Shown: in pieces, positions 12,995-20,466 of the stretch
Numbering within the stretch: position 1 is the stretch's first letter
Layout of the letters: every line of letters begins with the position of its first letter
Origin: a virus
Length of the DNA: 64,000 nt
IMG/VR virus record: IMGVR_UViG_3300028895_000881
Coordinates: 1-64,000 of that record
Direction: 5' to 3' (one strand)
The notes under the pieces: generated by a model
Databases searched by the model: none
What the model saw: the letters and a program-made list of their open reading frames with translations, nothing else
Told to the model about the DNA's origin: nothing
Position numbers and translations under genes: made by a program

Positions 12995-13676
12995 ATGGAA
13001 ACGTTACTCGTTGAAATCAGGAGTGGGGAGGGCGGCGAAGATGCCAAACTCCTCGTACAAGAGCAATACCGTATTTACAGCCGGTATTGCTCTTTGGAGC
13101 GTCTTTGACCACGAACTACTCGAGGATCGCCCCGGCTTTTTGCTGATGCGCGTCACGGGTAGGAACGCCTCCCAAGCGTTCTGCCATGAGTCCGGTGGGC
13201 ACCGTTTTCAGCGCGTACCACCCAACGAAAAAAGAGGCCGGGTACACACCAGTACGGTGACGGTAGCCATTCTCGAGGAACCTTCAGAACACGAAGTTCG
13301 CATTGACCCTCGTGATCTTGAAGAGCAGTTCACTCGAGGATCGGGCAAAGGAGGCCAGCACCGGAACAAGACGGATACGTGCGTGATCCTAAAACACAAA
13401 CCGTCGGGCATTCAGGTGCGAGTAGACGGTGGCCGCAGCCAGGCAGACAACCGTCTCTCTGCGTTAGGCATTTTGAGAGCTCGCCTAAAAGCCGCAGGGA
13501 CAACCAAAAAAACCAAAGAGCGGAATGCCAAGCGACGTCGTCAGGTGGGCACCGGAATGAGGGGAGATAAAGTACGCACTATCGCCATGCAGCGCGACAC
13601 CGTCACCGACCACAACACAGGCAAAACAATGAGGGCCAAACATTACCTGCGAGGAAACCTCAGCGATCTTTGGTAA
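12995..13676 (+). CDS. Truncated class I peptide-chain release factor with prfB-type +1 programmed frameshift
   Basis: Two frames encode one protein. Frame 1 (12995-13105) gives 37 residues starting METLLVEIRSGEGGEDAKL, matching the LEIRAGTGGDEA segment of RF1/RF2, and ends at TGA 13106-13108. Shifting +1 at CTT-TGA-C continues with DHELLEDRPG through HRFQRVPPNEKRGRVHTST and RGSGKGGQHRNKTDT (GGQ, the peptidyl-tRNA hydrolysis motif) to 13676, total 226 aa. GGAG at 13096-13099 lies exactly three bases before CTT, the spacing used in prfB, where UGA pausing when RF2 is scarce triggers the shift. The N-terminal domain of full RFs is absent. The stop-recognition site reads PPN, neither the PxT of RF1 nor the SPF of RF2. 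AAGGA precedes the ATG. Confidence 0.9.
13093..13109 (+). promoter_or_regulatory. RF2-type +1 programmed ribosomal frameshift site
   Basis: TTTGGAG-CGT-CTT-TGA-C: an internal Shine-Dalgarno-like GGAG three bases upstream of the slippery CTT, then UGA followed by C. These are the three elements of the bacterial prfB autoregulatory site. Confidence 0.88.
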
Positions 13677-13682
13677 CCTAGA

Positions 13683-13718
13683 GCACCCCATCAAGACTTT
13701 TCACTCTAGATGGGGTGC
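13683..13718 (+). terminator. Hairpin terminator after the release-factor gene
   Basis: GCACCCCATC (13683-13692) pairs perfectly with GATGGGGTGC (13709-13718) around a 16-base loop, seven bases after the stop codon; a second small GCGC hairpin follows. Only short T-runs are present. Confidence 0.65.
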
Positions 13719-13742
13719 GCGTTTGCGCGTTCGTATCTTTGA

Positions 13743-13771
13743 GGTCACACTAGTGTTTCGGAGGTGTGACC
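13743..13771 (+). promoter_or_regulatory. Inverted repeat masking the ribosome-binding site of the exported-protein gene
   Basis: GGTCACAC (13743-13750) and GTGTGACC (13764-13771) are a perfect 8-bp inverted repeat ending immediately before the GTG start at 13772. The GGAGG ribosome-binding site (13760-13764) lies in the loop and at the edge of the stem. It could be an operator or a translational switch. Confidence 0.45.
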
Positions 13772-14053
13772 GTGAACAAGACAAACCGATGGCTGACCTG
13801 GACCTTTGCAGCACTGACGGGAGCGATGGTTTTCCTTGGGGCTGGATTGACGTCCCTGGATGCCGCTAGCAGCCCCAATGAGCGAGCAGCTCAGGAGGCG
13901 GGACAATGGATGGATGATCTCGGGTCCGTGCGGTCGAGCGAGCTTGTCTACTCCGAAGATTTCGGACACCCCGTCTGGCGTGTTCGTGGAACTTCCACGA
14001 CAGTGATCATGGACGGCGAGTACGATCTGGTCGGTCTCGAATTTCACGACTGA
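13772..14053 (+). CDS. Small exported or membrane-anchored protein
   Basis: A 93-residue protein with an N-terminal hydrophobic segment WLTWTFAALTGAMVFLGAGL (residues 7-26) preceded by MNKTNR, then a probable signal-peptidase region LDAASS. The mature part is acidic (ELVYSEDFGHPVWRV, TTVIMDGEYDLVGLEFHD). I chose GTG 13772 because GGAGG lies seven bases upstream; GTG 13766 is an in-frame alternative. It is the last plus-strand gene and its end overlaps the converging minus-strand gene by 10 bases. Function unknown; superinfection exclusion or envelope roles are possible for such phage proteins. Confidence 0.75.
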   Translation: MNKTNRWLTWTFAALTGAMVFLGAGLTSLDAASSPNERAAQEAGQWMDDLGSVRSSELVYSEDFGHPVWRVRGTSTTVIMDGEYDLVGLEFHD

Positions 14054-14718
14054 TCTTCGTCCTCGTCCTCGACAAGTTCACCTTCGACCGGGATGCCGAC
14101 CACGTCGATGACCTGCGCGAGCTCGGGCGGGATCTGAAGTACACGTCCCTTCGACTCGATGGCCTCGAGCGCCTTGCGCTCCTTGGCCGCCTCCGCGAGC
14201 TCGAAGATCTTCTGTGCGAGTTGGCCGAGATCGATCTGCGTGACCGTAGCGACCTGTTCCTTGAGCGCTTTGTTCTCCTGTTCGAGCTGCGTGATCCGAG
14301 CTTCCATCGCCGCAGCCAAAGCGTACTGCTGCTTTTCGACACGATGAACGTGCTCGTTCGTGTTGCGGATCTCCACCTTGTTCCTGCGGGCTCGTTCCAT
14401 GTACTCCGCAGTCAAAGTTTTGCCAGGGCCGGGACACGAAAGCTCGATGTTCGAGTTGATTCGTTTGCCGGCGTTGTCTTGGTAGCGCCACAACCGTTCA
14501 GGAGTTCCAACTGGAGCTTGCGGGTCTCCACGTCGAAGCTCGGTCACAAAACAGATCAAACAAGTTCTGGGACCAACGGCCCCATAGTGGCTCGACGGCA
14601 TGTTGAAAGAGTCTGTTCCTCCCCATTTATGTTCTCGGAACTCGAGCACTTCGTCGTCCTCGGACACGAGCTCGATGGGAGGCACCCTCCCGGGAAGGGT
14701 TTTAGGGCGGTCGGCCAC
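14044..14718 (-). CDS. Hypothetical coiled-coil protein
   Basis: A 224-residue protein. The N-terminal half has a CLIC pair in RTCLICFVTELRRG and a further cysteine in IELSCPGPGKT, suggesting a metal-binding fold. Residues about 120-190 are a long helix (KQQYALAAAMEARITQLE, KALKEQVATV), probably a coiled coil. The tail is very acidic (GELVEDEDEDQ). It could be a scaffold or adaptor. The stop overlaps the converging plus-strand gene. I do not recognise the family. Confidence 0.75.
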   Translation of the reverse strand: MADRPKTLPGRVPPIELVSEDDEVLEFREHKWGGTDSFNMPSSHYGAVGPRTCLICFVTELRRGDPQAPVGTPERLWRYQDNAGKRINSNIELSCPGPGKTLTAEYMERARRNKVEIRNTNEHVHRVEKQQYALAAAMEARITQLEQENKALKEQVATVTQIDLGQLAQKIFELAEAAKERKALEAIESKGRVLQIPPELAQVIDVVGIPVEGELVEDEDEDQS

Positions 14719-14719
14719 C

Positions 14720-14959
14720 CTACATGTTACCGAACAAGCACTTCTTGAGACGAAGCCAGAACCGCCTCCAGCGACCTCTTCGACGACGCCGACGAATTTC
14801 CCTCTCTGTCATCGGGCGCACCAAGATGGCGTTCTTCATCGTCCCAAGCACCTCGTGATAGCCGGGCTCCGTCGTAACTTCCACCCAGATCACGTCGCCG
14901 TGCTGGAAGAACGCGCTGTCCAACACGGGATACCAGAACCTCTGTCGAACGAGCTTCAC
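14720..14959 (-). CDS. Small basic hypothetical protein
   Basis: A 79-residue protein starting MKLVRQRFWYPVLDSA, with a compact beta-rich first part (FQHGDVIWVEVTTEPG) and a highly basic C-terminus containing REIRRRRRRGRWRRFW, which would bind nucleic acid or membrane lipid. The GTG start at 14959 overlaps the preceding stop as GTGA, and GAGGAG lies eight bases upstream. It ends two bases before the next gene starts. No known function. Confidence 0.7.
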   Translation of the reverse strand: MKLVRQRFWYPVLDSAFFQHGDVIWVEVTTEPGYHEVLGTMKNAILVRPMTEREIRRRRRRGRWRRFWLRLKKCLFGNM

Positions 14960-15573
14960 GACAATGCTCCTCGTAGATCCCTGAACGCCTCGTCCCAAGC
15001 GTTCGGGTTCTCCCCTGTCGTTTTCACACCGTAGCTATTTTCGCCAGTCGGCTTGATCTCGAACCCGTGTCGCATACCTAGAGCGAGCTCGACTCTAGGG
15101 TCCGTCGTGTAAAACGGAAGCCACCCCACCGGTTGATGCTCGTCGGCCTTTTGCCGGAACTCTTCGAAGGACGCCCACGGCAGCTCGTAGTCCCGGTCCT
15201 GGAAAATGTAGTCCTCACCGGTCTCGGGGTCCCGAAGCAACAGTCCTGTCGTCTGGATCGCCTCAGCATCCCGCTCGAGGCCGGCGTAGATGTCCTCGAA
15301 CCCGTAGGTGCCGATGTCGTGCCCAGCACAGGAAGGGCCCGTAGGGATTCCATGCTGATGCAACCATGAAACGAGCGGTCTCAACGCCGGATCGACCGTC
15401 CGAAGGAAGTTCGGATCCGTCGGCAGCCCACGCTCCACTGGAGCCTCTCCAGTGGCGGCTGCGTAGTACCAGGGCTCCTTGCGTTTTTCGTGGGGTAGGA
15501 GCCACGCGAATCTATCCCACATTTCGTGGGGCACGAAATCCGGACTGGCGGTGACTCCTCGCATCGTCACCAC
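14956..15573 (-). CDS. Hypothetical protein
   Basis: A 205-residue soluble protein, Trp- and Pro-rich, with no recognised domain. Notable segments are PHEMWDRFAWLLPHEKRKEPW, LVSWLHQHGIPTGPSCAGH and EDYIFQDRDYELPWASFEEF. The pattern of a C-terminal half that measures or restates an angle or range (GMRHGFEIKPTGENSYG) is not one I can assign. It is first in a short unit with the 79-aa gene. GATAGC and TCTATG-like hexamers lie upstream on the minus strand, but no strong promoter is visible. Confidence 0.7.
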   Translation of the reverse strand: MVTMRGVTASPDFVPHEMWDRFAWLLPHEKRKEPWYYAAATGEAPVERGLPTDPNFLRTVDPALRPLVSWLHQHGIPTGPSCAGHDIGTYGFEDIYAGLERDAEAIQTTGLLLRDPETGEDYIFQDRDYELPWASFEEFRQKADEHQPVGWLPFYTTDPRVELALGMRHGFEIKPTGENSYGVKTTGENPNAWDEAFRDLRGALS

Positions 15574-15599
15574 AGGTTAGCCCATAGACCAGCTATCGC

Positions 15600-16442
15600 T
15601 TACAACAGGTCGAAGATGCCACCTTCGGGCTCCGAAGCATCTTCGGCTACCTCACCGTCACGGACCCAGTGGGCCTTGCGTTTCTGGAAGTAGTCGAACG
15701 CCTTCTGCTCCACGTCGAACCCGAGGAAGTTCCGGCCGAGGTTGAACGCCGCCTCGCCGCAGGAGCCGCTGCCGGCGAAGGGGTCAAGCACAAGCTCTCC
15801 TTCTTCACTCGACTGCTGAATCAGGAGCTCGAGGAGCTCGACCGGCTTCTCCGTGGGATAGGCGTTCTTGCGCTTGATCCAAGGAACCTGAAGCACACCA
15901 CCGGACTCGTCATCGTCGATCGGGGTGGGCTGCACGTTGCGGACGCTCCGGTTCTTCGGAGCCTTCCTCTTCCCCTTGCGCCCCACCAGGATCATCTCCC
16001 ACTGACTCCGGAACGGGTAGCCCATCCCTGGAGTGCCCGGCGTGTTCGTGTGTGTCAAGACATGCCCGCAGTTCTCGCAGGGGATCTCGACACGCTTGCC
16101 GACCTTCCACCAGATGAGCGACTTGCGGACCTCGTAGCCTGCCTTGCGCATCAAGGGTTTGATGGCTTCAGCCGTCTCTTCGTCGCACATCACGTAGATG
16201 TCTGAGCCACGTTTCATGACGCGGTAGCACTCTTCGAAGAAAGGCTCGAAGTACTCGTTCTGGAGCGTCGGGAACCAGGCGTTGCTCGACTGCTTCGAGT
16301 TCTTGAGGCGCGTCGTCGTCCCCATGTTGCGCCACTTCTCGAGGGACGCATACGCAGGATCGGTCACAACGAGATCGACGGATTTGTCCTCGAGCTCGGC
16401 GAGACCCTTGAGCGCGTCGATCAGCTTGATCTCGTGGCTCAC
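15600..16442 (-). CDS. DNA N6-adenine/N4-cytosine methyltransferase, beta class
   Basis: The 280-residue protein has the catalytic motif IV TDPAY near the N-terminus (D28-Y31) and the S-adenosylmethionine motif LVLDPFAGSGSCGEAAF with GFDVEQ near the C-terminus, the beta-class order. The middle holds a target-recognition region with a CENCGHVLTHTNT zinc-like element and KNAYPTEKPVELLE (motif X region). It methylates the exocyclic amino group of A or C in DNA. GTG at 16442 overlaps the preceding stop as GTGA. No restriction endonuclease partner is adjacent, so it is an orphan protective or regulatory methylase. Confidence 0.88.
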   Translation of the reverse strand: MSHEIKLIDALKGLAELEDKSVDLVVTDPAYASLEKWRNMGTTTRLKNSKQSSNAWFPTLQNEYFEPFFEECYRVMKRGSDIYVMCDEETAEAIKPLMRKAGYEVRKSLIWWKVGKRVEIPCENCGHVLTHTNTPGTPGMGYPFRSQWEMILVGRKGKRKAPKNRSVRNVQPTPIDDDESGGVLQVPWIKRKNAYPTEKPVELLELLIQQSSEEGELVLDPFAGSGSCGEAAFNLGRNFLGFDVEQKAFDYFQKRKAHWVRDGEVAEDASEPEGGIFDLL

Positions 16443-16831
16443 TTGTCGTCGAGCTCCTCGAGGTACTCTTCGACAAGGACCTCGAGCTTGTCGCACTGGT
16501 CTTCAGTGAAGCGTCCGATGTGGGCCTCATCCTCGGACATCTCCATGGCCTCCTGCATCCACCCGTAGGCTTCAGAGCGACTCATGTGCTTGTCCTTCCA
16601 AAGCTGGTCGAACGCATCGTGAGCACGCATCCGAGCTTTCTTGGTCTTCTTGTCCGCCGGGATACCGAGCGGTTTCCCAGACTTCTTGTGGGCACCGTGC
16701 GTGGCCTTGCACTTCGGGTAGTTCGAGCAGCCGTAGAAGAGGCCGTACTTGCTATCCCGCAACACCATCGTGCTTCCGCATTCAGGGCACGGATGGTCGA
16801 GCACGGTCCCCAGAGGAAGTACATCATTCAT
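16439..16831 (-). CDS. Topoisomerase-type zinc-finger protein
   Basis: The 130-residue protein contains HPCPECGSTMVLRDSKYG followed by LFYGCSNYPKCKATHG (residues about 13-46). This is the C4 zinc finger found repeated at the end of bacterial topoisomerase I, here as a single stand-alone copy. The remaining 85 residues are helical and acidic (DAFDQLWKDKHMSRSEAYGWM, TEDQCDKLEVLVEEYLEEL), resembling small zinc-finger proteins common in phages and plasmids. It probably binds single-stranded DNA or a nuclease. It overlaps both neighbours as ATGA/GTGA. Confidence 0.8.
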   Translation of the reverse strand: MNDVLPLGTVLDHPCPECGSTMVLRDSKYGLFYGCSNYPKCKATHGAHKKSGKPLGIPADKKTKKARMRAHDAFDQLWKDKHMSRSEAYGWMQEAMEMSEDEAHIGRFTEDQCDKLEVLVEEYLEELDDK

Positions 16832-17271
16832 TGAATCGCCCTATCTCTGAGAGGACACGCTTGGAAGTCAGCAGCGTACTTCTCATTGGTCATCACGCCT
16901 TCGATCGCTTCCGGCTCCCAGCCAGCCCGATTGCCCATCGGTGAGAAGCCAGCACCACAGAGACTGTCGATCTCGGGATCGAACCATGCACACCCCGGGC
17001 ATTTTTCGCAGGGGAAAGTTCGCTCGCCACCGAGGACGTGCATGATGTTGCGCCGCTTCTTCTTTTGCTCCTCAGTCTCCTGCGTACTGTTCGCGTCCAC
17101 ATCACACCCGTAAGACCGCATCTGGGCTTCGAGCGCCAGCGCCTGCTCGTGCGTGCACAGACACTTCAGCAAAGACTCGGGCCTTCCGTCGTAGACCATG
17201 TGCGGGTTACCCTGCACGGCGATACGGAAGGGCTCTCCCCCAGAGACACGAAACGTCCAGAGCTGTTTCAT
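16828..17271 (-). CDS. Cysteine-rich hypothetical protein
   Basis: A 147-residue protein with a folded N-terminal domain (LWTFRVSGGEPFRIAVQGNP) and a C-terminal cysteine cluster: CEKCPGCAWF, SLCGAGF and FQACPLRD. Three or four of these could form a zinc or Fe-S site. The ATG at 17271 overlaps the preceding stop, and the gene ends in ATGA with the zinc-finger gene, so the three are translationally coupled. Function not recognised. Confidence 0.75.
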   Translation of the reverse strand: MKQLWTFRVSGGEPFRIAVQGNPHMVYDGRPESLLKCLCTHEQALALEAQMRSYGCDVDANSTQETEEQKKKRRNIMHVLGGERTFPCEKCPGCAWFDPEIDSLCGAGFSPMGNRAGWEPEAIEGVMTNEKYAADFQACPLRDRAIQ

Positions 17272-17639
17272 CGCAGAACCTTGAGCTCCCCAGGTTTTTC
17301 ACCTTGTACGACGACACCGCTGGCACTCTGACGCCATGTGTGGAGCAGGATCTGATCCCTGGGCGTCAGTTCGGAGTCGAAACCCAAGAACATGACGTAG
17401 AAGCCCTTACCGTGGACCCCGTTATCGCCTCCTGTGACCGTCACACGGCCTCCACCGGGGCACAACAAGGTGCGGCCCCCCATGGAGGCACCAGACGGCC
17501 TGATGGCTGTGAGAGCCGCCTGGACGCTCTTTTCGGTCTTGCTTTCAGGCGTCACCACGACAACCCAGTCCTTCGTCTTCTGGACATGCTCCAGGGCTGC
17601 TTGGAGTACCGGGATGTGGTTGGACACGAGCGTCACCAT
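17268..17639 (-). CDS. Hypothetical protein
   Basis: A 123-residue soluble protein. MVTLVSNHIPVLQAALEHVQ, then WVVVVTPESKTEKSVQAALT and GGRVTVTGGDNGVHGKGFYV suggest an alternating beta-alpha fold. No motif points to a function. TATAAC lies six bases before the ATG on the minus strand with no ribosome-binding site, so this may be another leaderless start and the head of the downstream operon (17.6 to 14.7 kb). Confidence 0.7.
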   Translation of the reverse strand: MVTLVSNHIPVLQAALEHVQKTKDWVVVVTPESKTEKSVQAALTAIRPSGASMGGRTLLCPGGGRVTVTGGDNGVHGKGFYVMFLGFDSELTPRDQILLHTWRQSASGVVVQGEKPGELKVLR

Positions 17640-17665
17640 CGACCGTTATACCCTATCGTAGATTT

Positions 17666-18763
17666 TCACGTATCGTACAGAACCGCGCGCCAGCCGACGC
17701 GCCGCTCGCTGATCGTATTGATGGTGGCCACGGCCAGGTGGTACTGGGTGTAGCGACTGGCCTCTCCCTGGAGTTTTCGCTTCAGTTTGGCCGTCAGAGA
17801 CATAGCCGCCGTGTCGATGAAATTGAAGTTAGGGTTGCGCTCGGACTGGCCTCCATCGATCTGCATGGCCCACTCTTCGTCACAGACAACGTTAGCCTTC
17901 TCGAGATCCCTGGAGTTGCCCATGCGAAGCGCGCTGTACCCCTCTCGAGTCAGCGCAGTGAGGATCATGTTGGCGATTACCGGAACGGCTGAACGCCGCC
18001 CTTGCGTGCTCGTCAACGCTTTGTGGGCAAGCTCCTGTTTCTCCGCAAAAGGCATCCGAGCCAACTCAGCACCCGTGGGTGCCTTGACCTCCCGAATTGC
18101 AGCCCGCTGTCCCGGGGTGTACCCGGGCACCGCCACACCGCGCTCGGTCTCTTGACGAACAAGGCCCGTCACCGGAGCTCCGCTATCGGCCACGGCGCCC
18201 AGCATCTTCTCGACCTTCTTCTGTCGTTCGACTTGAGCCTCACCGAGCTCGAGGGCGACCTCTTCACTTGCGGTGCGCAACATGGCTCCGAGTGCTACGG
18301 GGTTGCGCGCCATCGACTTCACCGGAACAGCCGGAGTGCCTCCCTCGGGCATCGCTCCCGTCCGAAGCTCAGGGATGTCACCGTCGAACTGAAGGAGCTC
18401 GACAATCATCCCCATCAGGAGAGGATGGAGCATCTTGTAGTCGGGGCGGTCTTCGAAGGGCTGAAAAATGAGGTCCTCGTCTGAGAACCCCCATCGATCG
18501 AGCATCTTCTCGCGGTCGGGAAAGTGAGCCAGGTCCGTCGAGCCGGGCTTGATCTGGAACGCCTCGAACATTGCCTTCTCGGCGCTGTCCTGGAAATCCT
18601 TGTTCTGAGCCGCGACACGCCAAATCTCCTTCACGGCTTCCTTGGGGTCCCGCGTTCCTGCCCGAGCCGAGGCCACCAAGTCTTCGAGTTGCGGGTTCTT
18701 GGCGAGGAACTCAACGCCGAACCGTTCGACAGCCTCGAGGAACTTCTGATCGTCGTCGCTCAT
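17666..18763 (-). CDS. Hypothetical protein
   Basis: A 365-residue, mostly helical acidic protein of unknown function. Recognisable stretches are KEAVKEIWRVAAQNKDF, DRWGFSDEDLIFQPF, YKMLHPLLMGMIVELLQFDG and RNPNFNFIDTAAMSLTAKLK. There are no cysteine clusters, P-loops or membrane segments. I chose the ATG at 18763 because it forms an ATGA overlap with the upstream stop. Its place directly after two proteins with acidic disordered regions suggests they work as a set. Confidence 0.75.
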   Translation of the reverse strand: MSDDDQKFLEAVERFGVEFLAKNPQLEDLVASARAGTRDPKEAVKEIWRVAAQNKDFQDSAEKAMFEAFQIKPGSTDLAHFPDREKMLDRWGFSDEDLIFQPFEDRPDYKMLHPLLMGMIVELLQFDGDIPELRTGAMPEGGTPAVPVKSMARNPVALGAMLRTASEEVALELGEAQVERQKKVEKMLGAVADSGAPVTGLVRQETERGVAVPGYTPGQRAAIREVKAPTGAELARMPFAEKQELAHKALTSTQGRRSAVPVIANMILTALTREGYSALRMGNSRDLEKANVVCDEEWAMQIDGGQSERNPNFNFIDTAAMSLTAKLKRKLQGEASRYTQYHLAVATINTISERRVGWRAVLYDT

Positions 18764-19806
18764 TTTTTCTTCTTGCCCTTGATGGTGACTTGGGCGCCCG
18801 GCTTCACCACAGGAGCCGTTGGGATCTCCCATGGGTTCTGAGACTTGGCGGGGCCACGAGGCTGCACACCCTGGTCCGGCCCACTGCCACCGCCAATCAT
18901 AACCCCACCTTGAGGCATGGGGGTGTTCATCGGCCGCTGAGGAGGTGGAAGCCGAGGGTCTCGAGGCGGGGGCGGCTGTTTGGGAGGTGTCTTCGGAGTA
19001 GCCGGTGCCGTTCCACTCGGAGGACTTCCGCCACCACCCTCGTCATCGTCATCGTCATCGTCTTCTTCGGCCTGACGAAGCTGGTCTTCGTACCAGGCTC
19101 GCACAGTATCGACGTGCTTGCACTTGCTGGTGTACCGGAAGCCGTCGCAGTCACAGCCCCACTTACCGTTCTTGTCGAGGGTGACGTGGTAGTTGCGAGT
19201 GCCATCCGAGCTCGGGAACTGCGTCTCGTACTCGTAGGGACTCTCCTCTTCCGGCTCAGGCTCCGGTGCAGGAGGATCTTGTTGCTGGAAGTGGGCCGGC
19301 GCGTCTTCACCTTCAGGACGGGGAAGGTTCGGTTCTTCCTTGCCTCGGGCCTTGGCCAGCTTCTTGACGGCCTCGTCGAACTGATCGGTGGTGTCGGGAG
19401 CTGCGACCTTGTCGATGCCGTCCGTCGGTTGGTCGGGGATGCTCCAGTCCTGACGTTGTCGAGCGATCTCCAGGCGCATCATCTTATGGCCGATGTCCTC
19501 GAAGGCTTGCTCGGCGATGTGCCTGTGATACTCACTTGTGAGATCAGAAAACTCGGGGTCGTTGAGCAAGTAATCCACCTGCTCCGCCATGCGAGTGTGC
19601 CAAGGACTCACGGAACCCTTGGCACGAACACAGTCTGCGTTCTTGCAGATACGGCAGAAGGTCTTCTCGAAAACGTGAGCGTCCGGGCGGAACCACTCTT
19701 TGCCGGGCTCGTTACACCCGGCAAAGAGATCCCGCTTTTCGCGGGGCGCCATCCCAATGACTCGGTCCTCGGGACTGAGCTTGAGCCGTTTGGGTTTCTT
19801 GGGCAT
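18760..19806 (-). CDS. SWIM-type zinc-finger protein with disordered Pro/Glu-rich region
   Basis: The 348-residue protein has a small cysteine motif CRICKNADC (residues about 51-59) and a SWIM zinc finger GKWGCDCDGFRYTSKCKHV (CxC...CxH, about 214-232), which usually binds DNA or protein. On either side are low-complexity acidic and proline tracts (PEPEPEEES, EEDDDDDDDEGGGG, PPKQPPPPRDPRLPPP) and a basic tail ending KGKKKK. The layout suggests a flexible adaptor holding replication or repair proteins together. It overlaps its neighbours by ATGA and one base. Confidence 0.8.
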   Translation of the reverse strand: MPKKPKRLKLSPEDRVIGMAPREKRDLFAGCNEPGKEWFRPDAHVFEKTFCRICKNADCVRAKGSVSPWHTRMAEQVDYLLNDPEFSDLTSEYHRHIAEQAFEDIGHKMMRLEIARQRQDWSIPDQPTDGIDKVAAPDTTDQFDEAVKKLAKARGKEEPNLPRPEGEDAPAHFQQQDPPAPEPEPEEESPYEYETQFPSSDGTRNYHVTLDKNGKWGCDCDGFRYTSKCKHVDTVRAWYEDQLRQAEEDDDDDDDEGGGGSPPSGTAPATPKTPPKQPPPPRDPRLPPPQRPMNTPMPQGGVMIGGGSGPDQGVQPRGPAKSQNPWEIPTAPVVKPGAQVTIKGKKKK

Positions 19807-20462
19807 CAGTCTTCCGCAAGGGCATCGAGAAGATCATCCGCAAGGCCAGGAGCTTCCTTGACCTCTTCCTCCTCGGGATCCTCTTCCAAGCCCAAATCGG
19901 CGGTGGCCGCGTCGAGATCTTCGGCGATGTACTCGTCCGGGTTCTCGAGTGCGTCCGTCAGCGGCTTGACCGTGGGCTCCGTGCTCGGAGGAGTATCCGG
20001 CTCGGAGTCCAGGATGCCGCTCTCGATCGCCTTCTCGGCAAGCTCCTGCTTCGACACCGGCTCGTGACGAGCAGGCTCAGTGGGAGTGGGATCGACAGGA
20101 GTCTCTTGTTCGGCAAGAGGTTCGGGCGCGAGCTTGCCCGTCTTCATGTCGTCCCATCGCATTTGACGCTTGACCGGGAGCCATGGCTCCGTCTCGATGA
20201 CATGCGGTCGTCCCGGTCGAGGGTTCTGCTTGAGAGCCAGCTTGCAGTCCAGACAACGCGGGCCCATCACCATGAGCCCGCAGTTTTCCTGCCAGACCTT
20301 GAGGTGCTGGTGCTGGTTCTGATCGATGGCCCCCTGCTTCCACAGGTTGTCGATGTCGTCAGGCGTCGAGCCGTACATCTGCGGCGGCGGAAAAGTCTTC
20401 TTGTGGGTGCACTCGAGAGTGATCTCTCGGCCTTGATAGTTGACGGTCAGTGGTTTCAGCAT
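19806..20462 (-). CDS. Hypothetical protein with CxxC pair and acidic tail
   Basis: A 218-residue protein. The first 90 residues form a small domain with LECTHKKTF, CGLMVMGPRCLDCKLAL (a CxxC pair and a further Cys/His that could ligate zinc). Residues 105-218 are acidic and Pro-rich, probably disordered (ETPVDPTPTEPARHE, EEDPEEEEVKEAPG). It sits four bases after the DNA polymerase gene and is co-transcribed with it, so a replication accessory role is plausible but unproven. Confidence 0.75.
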   Translation of the reverse strand: MLKPLTVNYQGREITLECTHKKTFPPPQMYGSTPDDIDNLWKQGAIDQNQHQHLKVWQENCGLMVMGPRCLDCKLALKQNPRPGRPHVIETEPWLPVKRQMRWDDMKTGKLAPEPLAEQETPVDPTPTEPARHEPVSKQELAEKAIESGILDSEPDTPPSTEPTVKPLTDALENPDEYIAEDLDAATADLGLEEDPEEEEVKEAPGLADDLLDALAED

Positions 20463-20466
20463 TTGG

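Noticed and set aside
12995-13676. PrfH-type release factor
   Set aside because: PrfH has a different N-terminal region, while this protein keeps the VEIRSGEGGEDA block and the RF1-like stop-recognition segment.
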